Origin: Treponema sp.
GTDB taxonomy: Bacteria; Spirochaetota; Spirochaetia; Treponematales; Breznakiellaceae
DNA length: 64,000 bases
NCBI GenBank assembly: GCA_009784935.1
Contig: WQXI01000002.1
Coordinates: forward strand, 62,001 to 126,000
Direction: 5' to 3'
The stretch's first letter is position 1. Every line of letters begins with the position of its first letter. The notes under the pieces were generated by a model, which did no database searches, had not been told where the DNA came from, and saw only the letters and a program-made list of their open reading frames with translations. The position numbers and the translations under genes are program-made. This document shows positions 23,479-32,895 of this stretch, in pieces.

Positions 23479-25712
23479 TTAGACTTTTTCCAGCTCTTGC
23501 GCTGACTGCGCCTGCGATACTGCGTCTTTAATACTTGTAACTTTAAACCCGCCGTTTTCCATATGTGATGAATCTGTGTAAGCTGTTGTCGGCAGTACTG
23601 TACCTTGGCGCGGAGTTAGAGCGCCTGTCGGACATGTAGAAACGCAAAGACCGCAGCTTGTGCAGTTTTTTTCTTCGCCTAACGGAAGGCTAAACGGCGG
23701 CTCTACTGTTGTATCAAACCCTCTGCCGACAAAACCGAATATGCCGGCTCCAGCTTCTAAACAAATACGAACACAACGGGCGCACAGGATACACTTGTTT
23801 CTGTCCCGTACGATATACTGGTGGCTTTCATCGATGGGGTAAACTTTATTGGAACTGCCGCTGCAGCTTTCGCCGCTGTATTCAAACTGCTTTGCTTCGT
23901 AAGCTGTCGCGTACGAACGCAGTTTGCACTCTTTAGCGTCTGCACAGCCGCAGGAAAGACACCTTGCTGCTTCCCTCTTTGCTTGTTCTTTAGAAAAGCC
24001 GAGTTCTACTTCGTCAAAATTGTACCGGCGCTGTTCTTTGGAGAGCGTAGGCATTTTTACCTTTTCGCTGATAGCAATGTTTCCAAAACTTTTTGGGTCG
24101 ATGTCCTTATAGTTCTTTGCTTTAATGTGGTTGTAGTCGCTTTCGAGAAACGAGGAGTGCCACTTTGTTGTTGGTGTGGATTTAACGATACACTCGCCGT
24201 TCATGTATTGAGTCATTTCGAATGCGGCTCTTTTTCCGCCGGCAATTGCGAGGATGGCAGTCCTTGGACCTGTTACTATGTCGCCTGCGCCGAATACGCC
24301 TTCGATATTGGTCATTGTGTTTTCTTTGTCGACAGCAAGGCAGTCACGGTTTGTGTTTACTCTGCAGTCGTCATTTATAAAACTCAAGTCCTGCGTCTGC
24401 CCGATTGCCGAGATTACATAGTCAACTTCTATGCTGTACTCAGAACCTGCGACAGGACGAGGCGATCTTCTGCCCGAGGCGTCGGGTTCGCCAAGTTCCA
24501 TTTTGATTAGCTTTAGATTGATGGTGTCGCCTGTTTGCGTAACACTAATCGGGTTTGTTAAAATCGAAAATTCGATACCTTCGTACTCGGCTTCTTCTAT
24601 TTCCATTTCGTCTGCCGGCATTTCTTTTAATGTTCTGCGGTAAATTATTTTTACGTTTTCCGCTCCAAGGCGCATTGCGGTTCTTGCGCAGTCCATCGCT
24701 GTATTGCCGCCGCCGACAACGGCGATTTTTTTGTCTTTAAAATCGGGAGGTCTGTCGTATGTCACATCGCCGAGGAAGTCTACGCCGATTAAAACATTAT
24801 TGCAGTTTTCTTCGCCGTCGATTCCAAGCGGATAACCTCTTTGCGAACCCATCGCCAGAAGTATCGAATTAAAACCTGCGTCTTTTAAACTTTTTATAGT
24901 GATGTCTTTGCCAAATACAGTATTGTAAATAATTTCTACGCCCAGCTCTTTAATGATGTCAACTTCGGAGTCCAGGGCTTTTGGCGGCAGGCGGTATGAT
25001 GGGATTCCGTAACGCAGCATTCCGCCCGGGTTTTCGTGTTTTTCGTAAATTGTTACGCTGTGACCTTCCTGCGCGAGAAACCATGCGGCGGATAAGCCGG
25101 CGGGACCTGCTCCTATAATTGCGGCTTTTTTGCCTGTCGCGGCTTTCTTTTTTGGAAGCGAATGGTAATGATAATCAAGATCAAAGTCCGCTACGTAACG
25201 TTTTAAATATGCAATGCCTATTTTGCCTTCGAATATATTTCTGCGGCATTTTGATTCGCACGGACGCGCGCAGATTCTTCCGCATACTATCGGCAAGGGG
25301 TTTGTTTCTTTAATTAAATCGAGAGCTTCTCTGAAACGGCCGTTTGCGATGTGGTCTATATAACCTTGAACATCCGTATGCGCAGGGCATTCTAAAACGC
25401 AGGGAGCTGTACAATCGCCGTAGTGCTGGGAGACTAAAAGTTCAAGGCAGGTCTTTCTTGCTTTTTTATTGCGTCAGATTCTGTTGTAATAACCATGCCG
25501 TCTCTTATCTGCGCGCCGCAGGAGAGGGGAACGCCGCGTTCGCCTTCGATCTCTACACGGCAGATCATACACGAGCCGAATGGTTTTAGTCTTGGGTCAT
25601 TGCACAGATTAGGGATAGATACGCCGTTTTCGCGGCAAGCGTCGAGCACCGATTGATTCGGTTTTGCTGTGTGTGTTTTTCCGTTAATGGTTATGTTAAT
25701 TTTATCACTCAT
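23479..25712 (-). CDS. NfnB/StnC-like FAD oxidoreductase with 2Fe-2S domain, needs -1 frameshift
   Basis: Full product ~744 residues when read through a -1 shift at 25461-25467. Residues 1-84 form a NuoG-type 2Fe-2S domain (Cys37, 48, 51, 65). Then follow the GltD-type 4Fe-4S region (DCTAPCVLECPAHTDVQGY, CGRICARPCESKC), FAD site IIGAGPAGLSAAW, NAD(P) site VVGGGNTAMDCART and C-terminal ferredoxin clusters (CILCARCVRIC, CTSCGLCVSTCP). In the zero frame it stops after 92 residues. With the two upstream genes it matches the Stn (Sporomusa-type Nfn) electron-bifurcating transhydrogenase linking NADH, NADPH and ferredoxin. Whether the break is programmed, decay or error is open. Confidence 0.8.
25461..25467 (-). 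promoter_or_regulatory. Candidate -1 frameshift site A AAA AAG
   Basis: The heptamer is in phase: the zero frame reads ATA AAA AAG CAA, and slipping back one base gives AAA AAA GCA AGA, restoring the family sequence KKARKTCLELL. This is the same slippery heptamer as in E. coli dnaX. I see no upstream Shine-Dalgarno-like stimulator and no strong downstream stem. A single-base deletion from an A7 run would give the same pattern. Confidence 0.45.
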
Positions 25713-25736
25713 AATTTTTATTCCTAACCTCTATAA

Positions 25737-27514
25737 TTAATCCACAATGATTGCGTCAAACTTACATACGGATTTACAGATTCCGCATCTTGTACATTTA
25801 TAATGATTTATCTTGTGCAATTCTTTTACTTTGCCGTGAATCGCCTTTACGGGGCATTTTTTTGTACATAATGTACAGCCTGTGCACTTGCCTGCAATGT
25901 TGTATTTGATTAGAGCCTTACATTGCCTTGTTGGGCATTTTTTGTCTTTTATGTGCGCGATGTATTCATCTTTAAAATAACGAATCGTTGTAAGAACGGG
26001 GTTCGGCGCTGTCTGCCCAAGTCCGCACAATGCGTTTGTTTTTATCTGCTGGGCAAGGGTTTCAAGTTTTTCGATGTCGCCTTCTTCGCCTTCGCCCTTT
26101 GTGATCCTTTGCAGTATCTCTAACATTCTTCTTGTGCCGATTTTGCAGAATGTACATTTGCCGCATGACTCGGACTGTGTAAAGTTTAAGAAGTAACGGG
26201 CAATGTCTACCATGCAGTTATCTTCGTCCATGACGATCATTCCGCCGGAGCCCATGATTGCGCCTGTTTCTGCAAGCGTTGCGTAGTCAATGACAGTGTC
26301 AACTTTATCAGCAGGGATACATCCGCCTGAGGGTCCGCCCATCTGTACTGCCTTGAAAGGCTTGCCGGATCTTGTGCCGCCGCCGATGTCAAAGACGACA
26401 TCTTTTACAGTCATACCGATTGGTATTTCTACAAGACCGCCTCTTTTTACTTTTCCTGCAAGCGCAAATACTTTTGTGCCTTTGCTTTGCTCGGTTCCAA
26501 ATGCGGTAAAAGCGTCGGCGCCTTTTCTGATTATCCAGCCGATGTTTGCAAGCGTTTCTACATTGTTTATATTTGACGGTTTGTCAAAGAGTCCGCGCGC
26601 CGCAGGAAAAGGCGGCCTTATTCTCGGCATACCTCTATGCCCTTCTATAGATTCGATGAGCGCGGTTTCTTCGCCGCAGACAAATGCGCCTGCGCCTTCT
26701 TTAATGTGCAGATGAAATTTTAAACTGGTGCCTAAAATGTTATCGCCGAGGTATCCGCGTTCTTCTGCCTGTTTAATCGCAATTTTTAAACGGCGAATAG
26801 CGATTGGGTATTCCGCCCTCGCATAAATGTATCCCTCTGTTGCGCCGATTGCGTAACCGCCGATTATAAGCCCTTCTATTACACTGTGCGGATCGCCTTC
26901 GAGGATACTCCTGTCCATGAATGCTCCCGGGTCTCCTTCGTCGGCGTTACAGATTATGTACTTTTGGTCTGCATTATTCGCTGCAGCAAACTTCCATTTC
27001 ATGCCGGTTGGGAAGCCTGCGCCTCCTCTGCCTTTAACGCCGGATTTAAGTATTTCTTCTATTACTTGCTCGGGCTTCATGCTCTTAACAGCTTTTTCTA
27101 AACCTTTGTACGCGTCGGTTTTTAACGCGTCATCTATTGATTCTGGGTTTATATTTCCGCAGCGTTCCAGTACGATTCTCTTTTGGCGCGCTATGAAGTT
27201 TATTTCTGAGCCGCCTGTCCATTGGCCGTTTACCTGACCGCTTAACACGACAAAGTCCGTTAACGGGGTGCCGTTTATAATGTGGCTTTCAAAAATTTTC
27301 TGCGCTGTTTGCTCATCAACATCGCCGTAGATTGTGCGCCCATTATCGTCAGCTATTTCGATCATGGGTTTTTGTAACAAATGCCCATGCACCCTGTTTC
27401 GCCGAGGCTTACATCAATCTTATTTTCTTTTATTAGAGTCTCTAAAACTTCCTTTACTTTTGTTCCACCAGCAGCTATTCCACAAGACCCCAATCCAACT
27501 ATAATTCTTTTCAT
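25737..27514 (-). CDS. NuoF/StnB-like NADH-binding FMN iron-sulfur subunit, needs -1 frameshift
   Basis: Full product ~592 residues. An ATG at 27514 starts a thioredoxin-like 2Fe-2S domain (KRIIVGLGSCGIAAGG, TGCMGICYKNP) that ends in TGA at 27362-27364 after 50 residues. A -1 shift at AAAAAC (27368-27373) joins it to the main body (PMIEIADD...). The body has the NAD site GRGGAGFPTGMKW, FMN site GAGAFVCGEETAL, the 4Fe-4S motif ESCGKCTFCK and two ferredoxin clusters (CTGCTLCTKKCP, CTRCGICKSVC). It would oxidise NADH within the Stn-like complex. AATTTGACTGATT precedes the ATG with no good ribosome binding site. Confidence 0.8.
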
Positions 27515-27536
27515 AATCAGTCAAATTCCTTTTTTA

Positions 27537-27627
27537 TTAACCACGGAGTATTGGCAACTGTAGTTGCCCGGAGGTTTTGATTTAATATCTTTCTTTCTCC
27601 GTGAAACTCTGTGTACTCTGTGGTAAA
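27537..27627. repeat. ACCACGGAG / ACACAGAG-type intergenic repeat
   Basis: Between the NuoE-like and NuoF-like genes. One end is TTAACCACGGAGTA, the other (minus strand) ACCACAGAGTACACAGAG followed by TTTCACGGAG; the ends are roughly complementary. Inside is a perfect 16-bp palindrome GGCAACT-GT-AGTTGCC (27553-27568). The CACAGAG/CACGGAG words recur inside trmD and pfkB in this window. Confidence 0.6.
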
Positions 27628-27643
27628 AATTCTTGATAATTTC

Positions 27644-28159
27644 TTACGCATGTTTTTTATCCTTAAATTCTCTTATGGCACTTCTGGCAGAATCCGGGGT
27701 AAGCCGTCCATGGGTTTCTTCATTTATCATTATTACTGGAGCAAGCGAACAGCACCCAAGGCAGGCGACAGATTCTACTGTGAACATTTTATCTTCTGTT
27801 GTGTCACCCAGTTTTACTTCTAGTTCGCGGCAGATAGCGTCGGCGACATTTTCTGCGCCGATAACATGGCAGGCTGTTCCAAAGCATACCCTTATAATGT
27901 TGTCCCCTACAGGCTGCAGCCTAAACTGCGAATAAAAGGTGACAACACCCATGATCTGAGACACAAATATTCCGGTTTTTTCCGAGAGTTTTTTAATTAC
28001 TTCCTGCGGCAGATATCCAAACGCTTCCTGTAATTTTTGGAGAATAGGAATAAGCTGGGATTCTTGAAACGAAGATTCCTGATACTGAGCTGGATTAGTT
28101 TTTGTCTGCCCGGCAAAGTCCTTCATTACATTTTCGAACAATTCTGCGCAATTACACAT
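27644..28159 (-). CDS. NuoE/HndA/StnA-like 2Fe-2S subunit
   Basis: 171-residue thioredoxin-like ferredoxin subunit. The four cluster cysteines are in CFGTAC (C-x4-C) and CLGCC (C-x3-C) at ~93-98 and ~134-138, normal for the NuoE family, and SQLIPILQKLQEAFGYLPQE is the typical N-terminal helical region. It would relay electrons to or from the NuoF-like subunit encoded downstream. GAGGT lies 6 bases before the ATG. It is the intact first gene of the three-gene operon. No hydrogenase gene is present nearby, favouring Stn over Hnd. Confidence 0.85.
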   Translation of the reverse strand: MCNCAELFENVMKDFAGQTKTNPAQYQESSFQESQLIPILQKLQEAFGYLPQEVIKKLSEKTGIFVSQIMGVVTFYSQFRLQPVGDNIIRVCFGTACHVIGAENVADAICRELEVKLGDTTEDKMFTVESVACLGCCSLAPVIMINEETHGRLTPDSARSAIREFKDKKHA

Positions 28160-28214
28160 TTTTTGACCTCATGCGTACATTTTACAGAAATTTGTAATGT
28201 TGGAAAAGAGGTGT

Positions 28215-28282
28215 GTGAAACAATAGAAACCGCCAAGGTTTCTATTGTTTCACTGAAGAAAACCGCTTTGCGGTTTTCTTCA
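28215..28282. repeat. Two adjacent perfect palindromes
   Basis: GTGAAACAATAGAAACC / GGTTTCTATTGTTTCAC (17-bp arms, 5-base loop, 28215-28253) directly followed by TGAAGAAAACCGC / GCGGTTTTCTTCA (13-bp arms, TTT loop, 28254-28282). They lie between the end of a lipoprotein gene and the start region of the Stn-like operon. No T tract follows on either strand, so they look like inserted elements more than terminators. The same two-palindrome layout is found in a kinase gene at 41344-41410. Confidence 0.7.
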
Positions 28283-28301
28283 AACTATAGGATGATTTTC
28301 T

Positions 28302-28853
28302 TTATCTGGTACTGTATCCGCCGAGAGTTACTGTAAACTCCTGCTCATAAACAACTCTTGAGGTTTCCATATCTGTCAGCACTAACCTGTTTTTGCCCGG
28401 AATCCCTGAATCTTTTAAGAAGGCAAGTGTATATGTTTTGCCGGCTTCCAGCCTGGGGCAGTTAAACGTAACTTGAGTATCCACATTTCTGCCGATTTCA
28501 TTTACTGCGCCTGCTATATTGACTACATCCCCCAAAATGCCAAACCCGCCGACACGTACTCTTGCTTGTTCTTCATAATTAGCATAAAGAGTAATTCTGA
28601 AAGCATTGTTAGCCGGGAAAGCAATCGGTTCCCAATGAGTTCCCGATTTGGGTCTTGGGATATTTATTCCTTCATAAGAAATAAGCCTTAACCGCGGACT
28701 TCCATGGTGAAGATTTGATTGAATAATTATATAAGCAGAACTAACATTATCGCCTGTAAAAGAATAAGGTTCCGGTTTTGTAGTACATCCGGTAATAACC
28801 AATGCCGAAAAAAGAACAAAAACAATACAAAGCTTAAAAATTCGTAATTTCAT
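28302..28853 (-). CDS. Hypothetical lipoprotein
   Basis: 183 residues with signal peptide ending LVITGC (Cys23). The mature part carries SAYIIIQSNLHHGSPRLRLI, then FPANNAFRITLYANYEEQA and a late LEAGKTYTLAFLKDSG with YEQEFTVTLGGYS, a beta-rich carboxypeptidase-like or Ig-like pattern. AGGAGG-like sequence (CCTCC complement at ~28859) precedes the ATG. It is isolated between repeats and a divergent gene. No family named. Confidence 0.7.
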   Translation of the reverse strand: MKLRIFKLCIVFVLFSALVITGCTTKPEPYSFTGDNVSSAYIIIQSNLHHGSPRLRLISYEGINIPRPKSGTHWEPIAFPANNAFRITLYANYEEQARVRVGGFGILGDVVNIAGAVNEIGRNVDTQVTFNCPRLEAGKTYTLAFLKDSGIPGKNRLVLTDMETSRVVYEQEFTVTLGGYSTR

Positions 28854-28999
28854 ATACCCTCCTAAGGTTATATGTCAGTATATATGGTATTTTTTCGATT
28901 TGCAAGATTTTTTCTTTAAAATTCAGGGGTATTATAAATATCATAGTCATTTATAAATAACATCTTGGATGTTGATTGGCACACAGATATGTTATATTG

Positions 29000-29008
29000 T
29001 GGTATAAT
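29000..29008 (+). promoter_or_regulatory. Extended -10 promoter element
   Basis: TGG-TATAAT (TATAAT at 29003-29008) with no good -35, followed by AAGGA and the ATG at 29026. Confidence 0.5.
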
Positions 29009-29025
29009 ACTGAGCAAGGAAAAAA

Positions 29026-29811
29026 ATGAAGTTTTTTAATATATTTTCTTTATTTGCAATTTTTTCACTGTCATTCTGTTATGGTCAAAATATATTCAAT
29101 GACGGCACTGCGCATAGAATGACGCGAGATTTAAAAGTCTCAGATTTCTTCTATGATATCGAGAATATTTATCAATATGACGGGAGAAATCAGGAATTTA
29201 GGGTTAAGATAAAGTCTTTTTTCTGGCAGGACGAAAACAATGAAAATTTTACGATAGAAAGCGCTTTTTTCATTGTAAAAAGTTTTGCAACAGGTGGAGG
29301 GTTTGATTATAGTTTTCAATATAGGCGATACATTATTCTTTCTAACGAGGAATCAAGATCAGATAATATAAGGAATATTTGGCTTAATAGCGGAACAGAA
29401 ATAAATAGAGGCTCCACTTTATATTTATCGGATTCAAGTGATGATAGGATTCCGCTTGGATGGTGGCACACGACCGCATGGTCGTGTATAGACGGGTTAT
29501 ACGAAAGACACAATTATTCTATGTATTTTGAAAGAACCTATGGTCCAATAATTGATCAGTTATTAAACGAAGCAGTTTTATTTACGTTTTATTTTCCTTC
29601 CCAAAACTTGGAAACTAATGGTCTTAACCTAGAATTAAGTGAATTAGAAAGAATAAAGAAAAATGGAATTTTTCCAGAATTAACAAATAATAGTTTTTCT
29701 TTGTCCGCAGATGAGCTCGAAAATCTTAAGGATCAACTGGCTGTACTTATTAATCAAGAAAAAATGGATCCCAAAGAATATATCGAACGAATGAGGGGAG
29801 AAAGATTGTAG
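29026..29811 (+). CDS. Hypothetical secreted protein
   Basis: 261 residues. The N-terminal signal peptide (IFSLFAIFSLSFCYGQ) is probably cut after YGQ; the Cys in it is a poor lipobox. The body has mixed strands (VKIKSFFWQDENNENFTI; YRRYIILSNEESRS) and GWWHTTAWSCIDGLYERHN, with a helical charged C-terminus. AAGGA precedes the ATG. It is followed 4 bases later by the paralogue gene 29816-30682, so they are co-transcribed. No family recognised. Confidence 0.65.
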   Translation: MKFFNIFSLFAIFSLSFCYGQNIFNDGTAHRMTRDLKVSDFFYDIENIYQYDGRNQEFRVKIKSFFWQDENNENFTIESAFFIVKSFATGGGFDYSFQYRRYIILSNEESRSDNIRNIWLNSGTEINRGSTLYLSDSSDDRIPLGWWHTTAWSCIDGLYERHNYSMYFERTYGPIIDQLLNEAVLFTFYFPSQNLETNGLNLELSELERIKKNGIFPELTNNSFSLSADELENLKDQLAVLINQEKMDPKEYIERMRGERL

Positions 29812-29815
29812 GTTA

Positions 29816-30682
29816 ATGAAAAGAAAAACAATTGTTATTATATTTTTTATATTTATTGTAAATACAGCATATGCTACTCCTCAAATCCCGGATATGCTTC
29901 TATACAACGGTAAAAAACATTCGTTATTGCAGTTTCCTTTAGAAGGTTATTTTTATCAGAATCCGAATAAACGCCCTGAAGTCTGCCAATCAACAGCAGC
30001 GTGGCGCAGGTATATAGCGTTATATGAGATTAAAAATAATAAATTCTATGTAATTGATATAAATAATATTTATAATAATAGCAATGTTATTAAAAATACA
30101 TTTAAAGGAAAGTCCGAAGTACATCTTAATTGGTGGAACGGGATGTTAATTATACCGGATGGTGAAGTATTAGAATCCTATAATATAAGAAGAAGAGATT
30201 TTAGATTAATGTATCATGAATATTATAAATTTCTTGAGATTAAAAACGGGATACTAATTAATGAGTATAGACTAAACAATGAACAATACAGATTGTATGA
30301 AAAAATAATTTATAATTTATTTTCTCAAACAGATGCTTATAACAAGGTTTACCCATGGATGGAAATAAATGATATTAATATTAATTATGAGTTAAACAAT
30401 GGAATTCTGCCAAACGAAACAGCCGAATATATTAAAAATAATTATGAGAAAAATACAAATTTCTTTGACTATATCCCGATAATTTATTATAATAATTTAT
30501 TATCTATCGAATTAATTGCAGAATATGTCGAAAGCCTATTACTGGAAAAACATGAAAATAAGCAAAAAGTTAAACAAAGAATTAAATCGATATTTTTAAA
30601 GATAATATTTATTTTATGCGGGTTGTGCGGAATTATTATTTTGATTGTAACTATTAACAAATTAAAAAAACGCAAAGGATAA
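29816..30682 (+). CDS. Secreted/membrane protein, paralogue of 18750-19424
   Basis: 288 residues with signal peptide (IVIIFFIFIVNTAYA) and a C-terminal membrane helix (~265-282, IIFILCGLCGIIILIV) followed by a basic tail. It shares with the protein encoded at 18750 the ordered motifs PDMLLYNGKKHSL, STAAWRRYIALYEI, VIDIN, WWNGMLIIPDG and LEIKNGILINEYRL, so they are paralogues; this copy has an extra C-terminal region and the anchor. The family is unknown to me. Translation is probably coupled to the gene 4 bases upstream. Confidence 0.68.
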   Translation: MKRKTIVIIFFIFIVNTAYATPQIPDMLLYNGKKHSLLQFPLEGYFYQNPNKRPEVCQSTAAWRRYIALYEIKNNKFYVIDINNIYNNSNVIKNTFKGKSEVHLNWWNGMLIIPDGEVLESYNIRRRDFRLMYHEYYKFLEIKNGILINEYRLNNEQYRLYEKIIYNLFSQTDAYNKVYPWMEINDININYELNNGILPNETAEYIKNNYEKNTNFFDYIPIIYYNNLLSIELIAEYVESLLLEKHENKQKVKQRIKSIFLKIIFILCGLCGIIILIVTINKLKKRKG

Positions 30683-30686
30683 AAAT

Positions 30687-31922
30687 ATGAATGATCAAAA
30701 AATCGCAGACTTAATTGTCCCGAGGTTTTTAAAATATGTATGTTTTGATACCGAGAGTAACCGGGACACTCCTGAGACCCCTTCGACGCTGGGGCAGTGG
30801 GAGCTTGCGAAAGTTTTATACGATGAGCTTTTGGCTCTCGGATTAACAGATATAAAACTTACAGAAAATTGCTATGTTATTGCCCGTTTACCTGCTTCTA
30901 AAGGCAAAGAAAATGAACGCTGTATCGGGTTTCTAGCTCATTTGGATACTGCAAGCGATGTTTGCGGCAGTAATGTAAAACCTCAGCTTGTTAAAAATTA
31001 TAACGGCGAAAAGATCGAACTTATGTATGGTTTAAGCCTTGATCCGGCAAAGGAACCCGGTCTGGCAGAACAAAAAGGAAAGGCGATCATTCACAGTGAC
31101 GGGACAACGCTTTTGGGAGCGGATAACAAAGCGGGAATTGCCGAAATTATCGCAGCCGTAGAATATTTTGTTTCTAACCCGCAAATTGAGCGAAGACCAA
31201 TCGAAATTATTTTTACCCCCGACGAAGAAACAGGCAAGGGTCTGCCTTGTTTTCCTATCCAAGAAATAAAATCTACGTTTTGCTTTACAGTAGACGGCGG
31301 TCCGATTGGCGAGATCGAATGCGAGTGTTTTAACGCCTACAAGGCAAATATTGAATTTCTCGGTAAAGTGATACATGTTGGGCACGCAAGAGGCATTCTT
31401 GCTAACGCCGCGCTCATGGCTTCGGCATTTGCTGCTCTTCTTCCGCGCGCAGAAAGCCCAGAAGCTACCGACGGTTACTACGGTTATTACTGTCTTATGG
31501 AAATTGCCGGAGATTTAGAAAAGGCAAACATCGAAATATTCCTCCGTGATTTTGAAACAGAAGGCATGGAGCGCCGTTTGTCCGCGCTTGAAGCTTTTGC
31601 CAAAACAATAGAAGCGCAGTTTCCGGGCGGAAAGGTCATTGTTAAAACCCAGCCTCAATACTATAATATGAAAGCCAAGATAGATGAAAATCCTGATGTG
31701 CTGGAATGGCTGAAAAAAGCGGTACAAAAAACAGGAATAGAATGGCATTTAAAACCGATACGAGGCGGAACTGACGGAGCCAGATTGACGGAGTTGGGTA
31801 TTCCCACGCCGAACATTTTTACAGGCGGCCGTAATTTTCACAGTCGTCTTGAGTGGGTCAGCGTGAGTGAAATGTGCGCTGCATGCAGAGTGATAATTGA
31901 ATTAATTAAAACTGAAGGCTAA
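30687..31922 (+). CDS. pepT: Peptidase T (tripeptidase), M20B family
   Basis: Cytoplasmic aminotripeptidase of 411 residues needing two zinc ions. Metal and catalytic motifs are present: LAHLDTASD (His and Asp), GTTLLGADNKAG (bridging Asp), FTPDEETGKG (Glu-Glu) and late GGTDGARLTELGIPTPNIF and GRNFHSRLEWVS (His). Length is standard. AAGGA lies 8 bases before the ATG, 4 bases after the upstream unknown gene. It supplies amino acids from imported peptides. Confidence 0.93.
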   Translation: MNDQKIADLIVPRFLKYVCFDTESNRDTPETPSTLGQWELAKVLYDELLALGLTDIKLTENCYVIARLPASKGKENERCIGFLAHLDTASDVCGSNVKPQLVKNYNGEKIELMYGLSLDPAKEPGLAEQKGKAIIHSDGTTLLGADNKAGIAEIIAAVEYFVSNPQIERRPIEIIFTPDEETGKGLPCFPIQEIKSTFCFTVDGGPIGEIECECFNAYKANIEFLGKVIHVGHARGILANAALMASAFAALLPRAESPEATDGYYGYYCLMEIAGDLEKANIEIFLRDFETEGMERRLSALEAFAKTIEAQFPGGKVIVKTQPQYYNMKAKIDENPDVLEWLKKAVQKTGIEWHLKPIRGGTDGARLTELGIPTPNIFTGGRNFHSRLEWVSVSEMCAACRVIIELIKTEG

Positions 31923-31959
31923 AAGTAAAAAACAAAAGCTGAAAGTTAGGAGACCATTT

Positions 31960-32859
31960 ATGGAAGAAACAAAAATGTTAGGAACATTGACAGAATTATT
32001 CAGCGATCAAATTAGAAGGGTGTTAAAAACATCTAAGGTAACAACTGTAGTCAACGAAGATAATGTTTATCAGGAAGGAGACCCTGATGTTCTTGCCATT
32101 CTTGATGAAATGGTAGAGCCTTTACTTCTTCCCGGAAGCGGACTTGACGGGCTCGAAAATCTGGAAGAACTTTTCGAAAAAGCGCAGTCAGGAAAAGCCT
32201 GCCTTTTGCTTGTTGAACATTACAGCAATATGGATCTTTCGTTTGTTTCGCTGCTGACGCGAAAAGCCGGAGGGCGCGGCAAGGAGATAGCTGATTCTAT
32301 TATCGCGATGGCAGGAATGAAACTAAACGAAGATAATCCTGTTGTTGCCGCTTTTACCGGCGCTTATTCTAAAATTGTTATTTATCCCAGCCGTTATCTG
32401 CAGGACGCCGATCCGGAAAAGGATAAAGCCGAAATAATGCGCAGTAACGCAATAAACCGCGCCGCAATGAAGTCGCTAATAAGGCACAAATACAAAGGTA
32501 AATTAATACTTGTTTTTCCTTCTGGTACACGTTTCCGCCCGTGGGAACCCGATTCTAAAAAGGGAGTACGCGAGATAGATTCATATATTCGGTCTTTTGA
32601 TTATATCTGTTTTATTGCTCTAAACGGCGATGTTCTGCATGTGCAAAAAACTGATATGATGAATGACGCTGTAAGTAAAGATATTGTTATCGCCACAGTA
32701 AGCCCTGTAACGAACAGTAATGAATTCCGTGACAAAGCGCTTGCGGCAGCTTCTGATGACGAAGATAAAAAGCAGGCTGTTGCTGATGCGATAATGAACG
32801 AATTGGAAAAAATGCACATCGCTGCAGAAGAGAAAAGAAAAAAATTACTGACTGTATGA
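31960..32859 (+). CDS. PlsC-like glycerolipid acyltransferase
   Basis: 299 residues. The acyltransferase box H-x4-D is present as EHYSNMDLS (His ~75), block III as FPSGTRF (usual FPEGTR, with Ser replacing Glu) and YPSRY in between. It has no obvious membrane segment, like soluble plant-type glycerol-3-phosphate acyltransferases; the acceptor could be glycerol-3-phosphate or lysophosphatidate. TTAGGAG precedes the ATG. The Glu-to-Ser change in block III is worth noting but occurs in divergent members. Confidence 0.75.
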   Translation: MEETKMLGTLTELFSDQIRRVLKTSKVTTVVNEDNVYQEGDPDVLAILDEMVEPLLLPGSGLDGLENLEELFEKAQSGKACLLLVEHYSNMDLSFVSLLTRKAGGRGKEIADSIIAMAGMKLNEDNPVVAAFTGAYSKIVIYPSRYLQDADPEKDKAEIMRSNAINRAAMKSLIRHKYKGKLILVFPSGTRFRPWEPDSKKGVREIDSYIRSFDYICFIALNGDVLHVQKTDMMNDAVSKDIVIATVSPVTNSNEFRDKALAAASDDEDKKQAVADAIMNELEKMHIAAEEKRKKLLTV

Positions 32860-32895
32860 CCTCCATAAGGAAGCCATACAGTCTCCGGTAATTGC

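Noticed and set aside
23821-24510. A 229-codon plus-strand frame, rich in Cys and Phe
   Set aside because: It is the antisense shadow of the StnC-like gene, whose minus-strand frame carries clear FAD and iron-sulfur motifs.
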